7,838 nt of DNA from Sulfurivirga caldicuralii. GTDB taxonomy: Bacteria > Pseudomonadota > Gammaproteobacteria > Thiomicrospirales > Thiomicrospiraceae. This document shows positions 6,197 to 7,838 of the stretch, one piece after another (the first letter of the stretch is position 1; each line of letters begins with the position of its first letter). The notes below the pieces were generated by a model that ran no database searches, was not told the DNA's origin, and saw only the letters and a program-made list of their open reading frames with translations. The stretch lies in NCBI GenBank assembly GCA_015661715.1, contig DQVN01000162.1, positions 1-7,838 on the forward strand, written 5' to 3'. A program made the position numbers and the translations under genes.

Positions 6197-7324
6197 TTAT
6201 ACAGTGATGGCTAACATATGATTGTCCCATGGAGAATGTTTATGCACAACGCGACGCTGTTTATATTCCTTGAGCGTTGTTCCATCCAGCTCTCTTACCT
6301 CACCAAGTGAATTACTAATCATGAAATGATGTTTACTATTGACCGCAATACCACAGACATCATGCATTTGATGGTAGCCTACAAATTCAAGTGTATCGAT
6401 ATTCCAAAATCCAACTATGTTACCTCTTGGGCTAGTAAATCCAGCTATGCGAGTCTGCTCATTTATTACCACACTGCCTAAATAGTCATTCATTGCCCTT
6501 ATTAAGGGCACAGGTTCGGTCAATAATTTTATATCTTCATTTGGCTTATGAATAGCGCCTAGTGGAATAGGATTATCATGGGTCATTGCGGAGCGTTGAA
6601 TTTGCATTGCAATCGCAACTGTACCATCACTTGCAATATCCAGGTGTCGGATACTCGATTTAGACTCTGGTACACGAAACTCATCAATTTTCTTACCTGT
6701 AAAGGTATCAATATAAGTTAAAGTTGAAACCATCTCATGTAAGTTTAGTTTTTTTCTTCCCGTCTCAGGTCGTGTTAGAATGCCTCCAATTGCCACAACC
6801 AGAGTTTTTCCATCAGGCATAATCGTTAAATCATGGGGGCCAATCCCTCCCGCATCGAACTCGCCTAATTGTTGATAGGTAACAGAATCCCGTATGCCTA
6901 TTTTTCCTTCACCAGTTATGGAGTCCCCCTCGGTTGTAAAAAGTGTTTTGCCATCATGGCTAAAGCAACCATGCCCATAAAAAAATCGGTTTTTGGCCAC
7001 ACGAAAGCGATTGACGATTTTATTTTGCAGGACATCCGCTACGATTGCCATATTACCAGGACGGCGACCATACATGATAACCTGGCTTGGGTTTAATGGA
7101 TGCTGGGAAACGCCATGGCCTCTGAAGTCAGTGGTCAGCTTGGCCAATGCCTGCTGAGCCACTGACATAAAACCAAATCCATAACCCGTTTTTTTATCCC
7201 CCATTGCTGATACCAGTATCTCCCGCTCAGCAGAACGGGTATCGGGCAACGCCATATTGGCAATCACCTCAATTGGCATCCCCATAGCCAGCAATGATCC
7301 AATAAACTGTCTTCTTGAAAACAT
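6197..7324 (-). CDS. DUF1513 protein, Tat-exported, probable beta-propeller
   Basis: A 375-residue DUF1513 protein of unknown biochemical function. The N-terminus carries a twin-arginine motif, SRRQFIG (3-9), and a short hydrophobic stretch, so export as a folded protein to the periplasm is likely. Family-type segments are YGRRPG (85-90), FFYGHGCFSHDGKTLFTTEGD (114-134), GGIGPHDLTIMPDG (159-172), GGILTRPETGRKKLNL (180-195), SIRHLDI (224-230) and the C-terminal WDNHM (366-370). Repeated blade-like units suggest a seven-bladed propeller (inference). Conserved His118, His164, His227 and His369 could bind a metal or haem, which is untested. The segment VAIGGILTRP differs from the VANGGIxTHP form I remember for the family. 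ATG 7324 is chosen because AAGGGAG lies 7 bases upstream. ATG 7330 is only 1 base from it, and TTG 7354 lies upstream of the site. Confidence 0.85.
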   Translation of the reverse strand: MFSRRQFIGSLLAMGMPIEVIANMALPDTRSAEREILVSAMGDKKTGYGFGFMSVAQQALAKLTTDFRGHGVSQHPLNPSQVIMYGRRPGNMAIVADVLQNKIVNRFRVAKNRFFYGHGCFSHDGKTLFTTEGDSITGEGKIGIRDSVTYQQLGEFDAGGIGPHDLTIMPDGKTLVVAIGGILTRPETGRKKLNLHEMVSTLTYIDTFTGKKIDEFRVPESKSSIRHLDIASDGTVAIAMQIQRSAMTHDNPIPLGAIHKPNEDIKLLTEPVPLIRAMNDYLGSVVINEQTRIAGFTSPRGNIVGFWNIDTLEFVGYHQMHDVCGIAVNSKHHFMISNSLGEVRELDGTTLKEYKQRRVVHKHSPWDNHMLAITV

Positions 7325-7331
7325 ACTCATA

Positions 7332-7338
7332 CTCCCTT
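7332..7338 (-). promoter_or_regulatory. Ribosome binding site of the DUF1513 gene
   Basis: On the - strand AAGGGAG lies 7 bases before ATG 7324. The alternative ATG at 7330 is one base away, too close for normal initiation, so this site sets the start and places the Tat motif directly at the N-terminus. Confidence 0.75.
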
Positions 7339-7361
7339 GGGTTCCTTTTGGCAATATGCCC

Positions 7362-7377
7362 GCGCAAAATTATGCGC
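7362..7377 (-). other. Small inverted repeat between the DUF1111 and DUF1513 genes
   Basis: GCGCA and TGCGC form a 5-base stem around a 6-base AT-rich loop in the 84-base gap. Read on the - strand (the gene strand) no T-run follows, so it is not a classical terminator. It could stabilise or mark processing of the mRNA. On the + strand it is followed by a T-rich stretch, which would be antisense to the operon. The stem is short and may be chance. Confidence 0.3.
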
Positions 7378-7408
7378 CTGTTTTTATATTATTTTGTTAT
7401 TGACAGCA

Positions 7409-7838
7409 TTATAGTGAATTGACAAACTCAATTAATTTTTCCCTTTCCTTTTTATCCAATCTGATAAATCTCTGCTTGACTTGTTCAGCTTCTCCACCAT
7501 GCCATAAAATAGCTTCCTCGACAGTCCTGGCACGACCGTCATGTAAGAAATTTTGTGCACCATTTACTTGCTTGCTCAAACCTATACCCCATAACGGTGG
7601 TGTTCTCCATTCTGAGCCGCTAGCTAAATAATCAGGTCTGCCATCAGCTAACCCTTTACCCATATCATGTAACAATAAATCCGTATAGGGCCAAATAACC
7701 TGATTTGATAAATGCGGATAATCTTCATCATAACCTGTTTTAAAACTTGGGTAATGGCAAGCGGCACAACCAATTTCATAAAACAGTCTACGACCAGCAA
7801 TAACCGACTCTTTGTCATGATTGCGTCTTTCTGGTACG
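7409..7838 (-). CDS. DUF1111 di-haem oxidoreductase, C-terminal part (partial)
   Basis: The frame is open from the right edge (first full codon at 7837) to TAA at 7409-7411, giving the last 142 residues. The DUF1111 family (di-haem oxidoreductase, often labelled 'thiol oxidoreductase') is related to di-haem cytochrome c peroxidases and acts in the periplasm. A c-type haem motif, CAACH, is encoded at 7768-7754. LLLHDMGKGLADGRPDY follows, whose Met (7663-7661) is a candidate distal haem ligand. Then come EWRTPPLWGIGL and NFLHDGRARTVEEAILWHGGEA, all typical of the family's C-terminal half. The other haem site and the signal peptide would lie outside the window. It is 84 bases upstream of the DUF1513 gene in the same direction. 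Haem attachment would need the cytochrome c maturation system. No damage is seen in the part present. Confidence 0.9.
   Translation of the reverse strand, partial: VPERRNHDKESVIAGRRLFYEIGCAACHYPSFKTGYDEDYPHLSNQVIWPYTDLLLHDMGKGLADGRPDYLASGSEWRTPPLWGIGLSKQVNGAQNFLHDGRARTVEEAILWHGGEAEQVKQRFIRLDKKEREKLIEFVNSL

Noticed and set aside
7325..7354. TTG start at 7354 for the DUF1513 gene
   Set aside because: The strong AAGGGAG lies downstream of it and is correctly spaced for ATG 7324.
7380..7425. Possible Fur box near the DUF1111 stop
   Set aside because: The AT-rich bases give only a weak match to the 19-base consensus and are inside the operon, not at its promoter.

Overview
The window looks like a gammaproteobacterial chromosome. 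The evidence is the run dusB-fis-purH-purD on the + strand, an arrangement known from Pseudomonas and relatives, preceded by a DolP/YraP-type two-BON-domain lipoprotein and by what looks like the last 58 residues of LpoA. Genus and species cannot be read from the sequence.

Layout. (1) Positions 1-4867, + strand, GC-rich: the 3' end of an LpoA-like gene, a dolP-like gene, dusB, fis, purH and purD. Spacing is operon-like throughout: a 4-base overlap, a 3-base gap, a 14-base overlap, an 11-base gap and a 33-base gap. Their roles are envelope maintenance (LpoA, DolP), tRNA dihydrouridine synthesis (DusB), nucleoid organisation (Fis) and de novo purine synthesis (PurH, PurD). No promoter for the run is visible, so it probably lies before the window. 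(2) Positions 4868-5107: a 240-base spacer where the two transcription units converge, with no clear terminator. (3) Positions 5108-7838, - strand, clearly AT-richer: three genes in transcription order, namely the C-terminal part of a DUF1111 di-haem oxidoreductase, a Tat-exported DUF1513 protein, and a secreted imelysin-family protein. The cluster continues beyond the right edge.

How the genes work together. The left half is a housekeeping cluster, and translation of dusB and fis appears to depend partly on coupling to the upstream gene. The right half is a periplasmic module. Imelysin, DUF1111 and DUF1513 genes are repeatedly found together and are often discussed in connection with iron, but the chemistry of the module is not settled. 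Here the imelysin lacks the His of the GxHxxE motif, and the DUF1513 gene lies between the haem protein and the imelysin. This module is the least understood part of the window. The change in base composition just after purD suggests it has a different history from the left half, although this is inference.

No tRNA, rRNA, CRISPR array or intact insertion sequence was seen.
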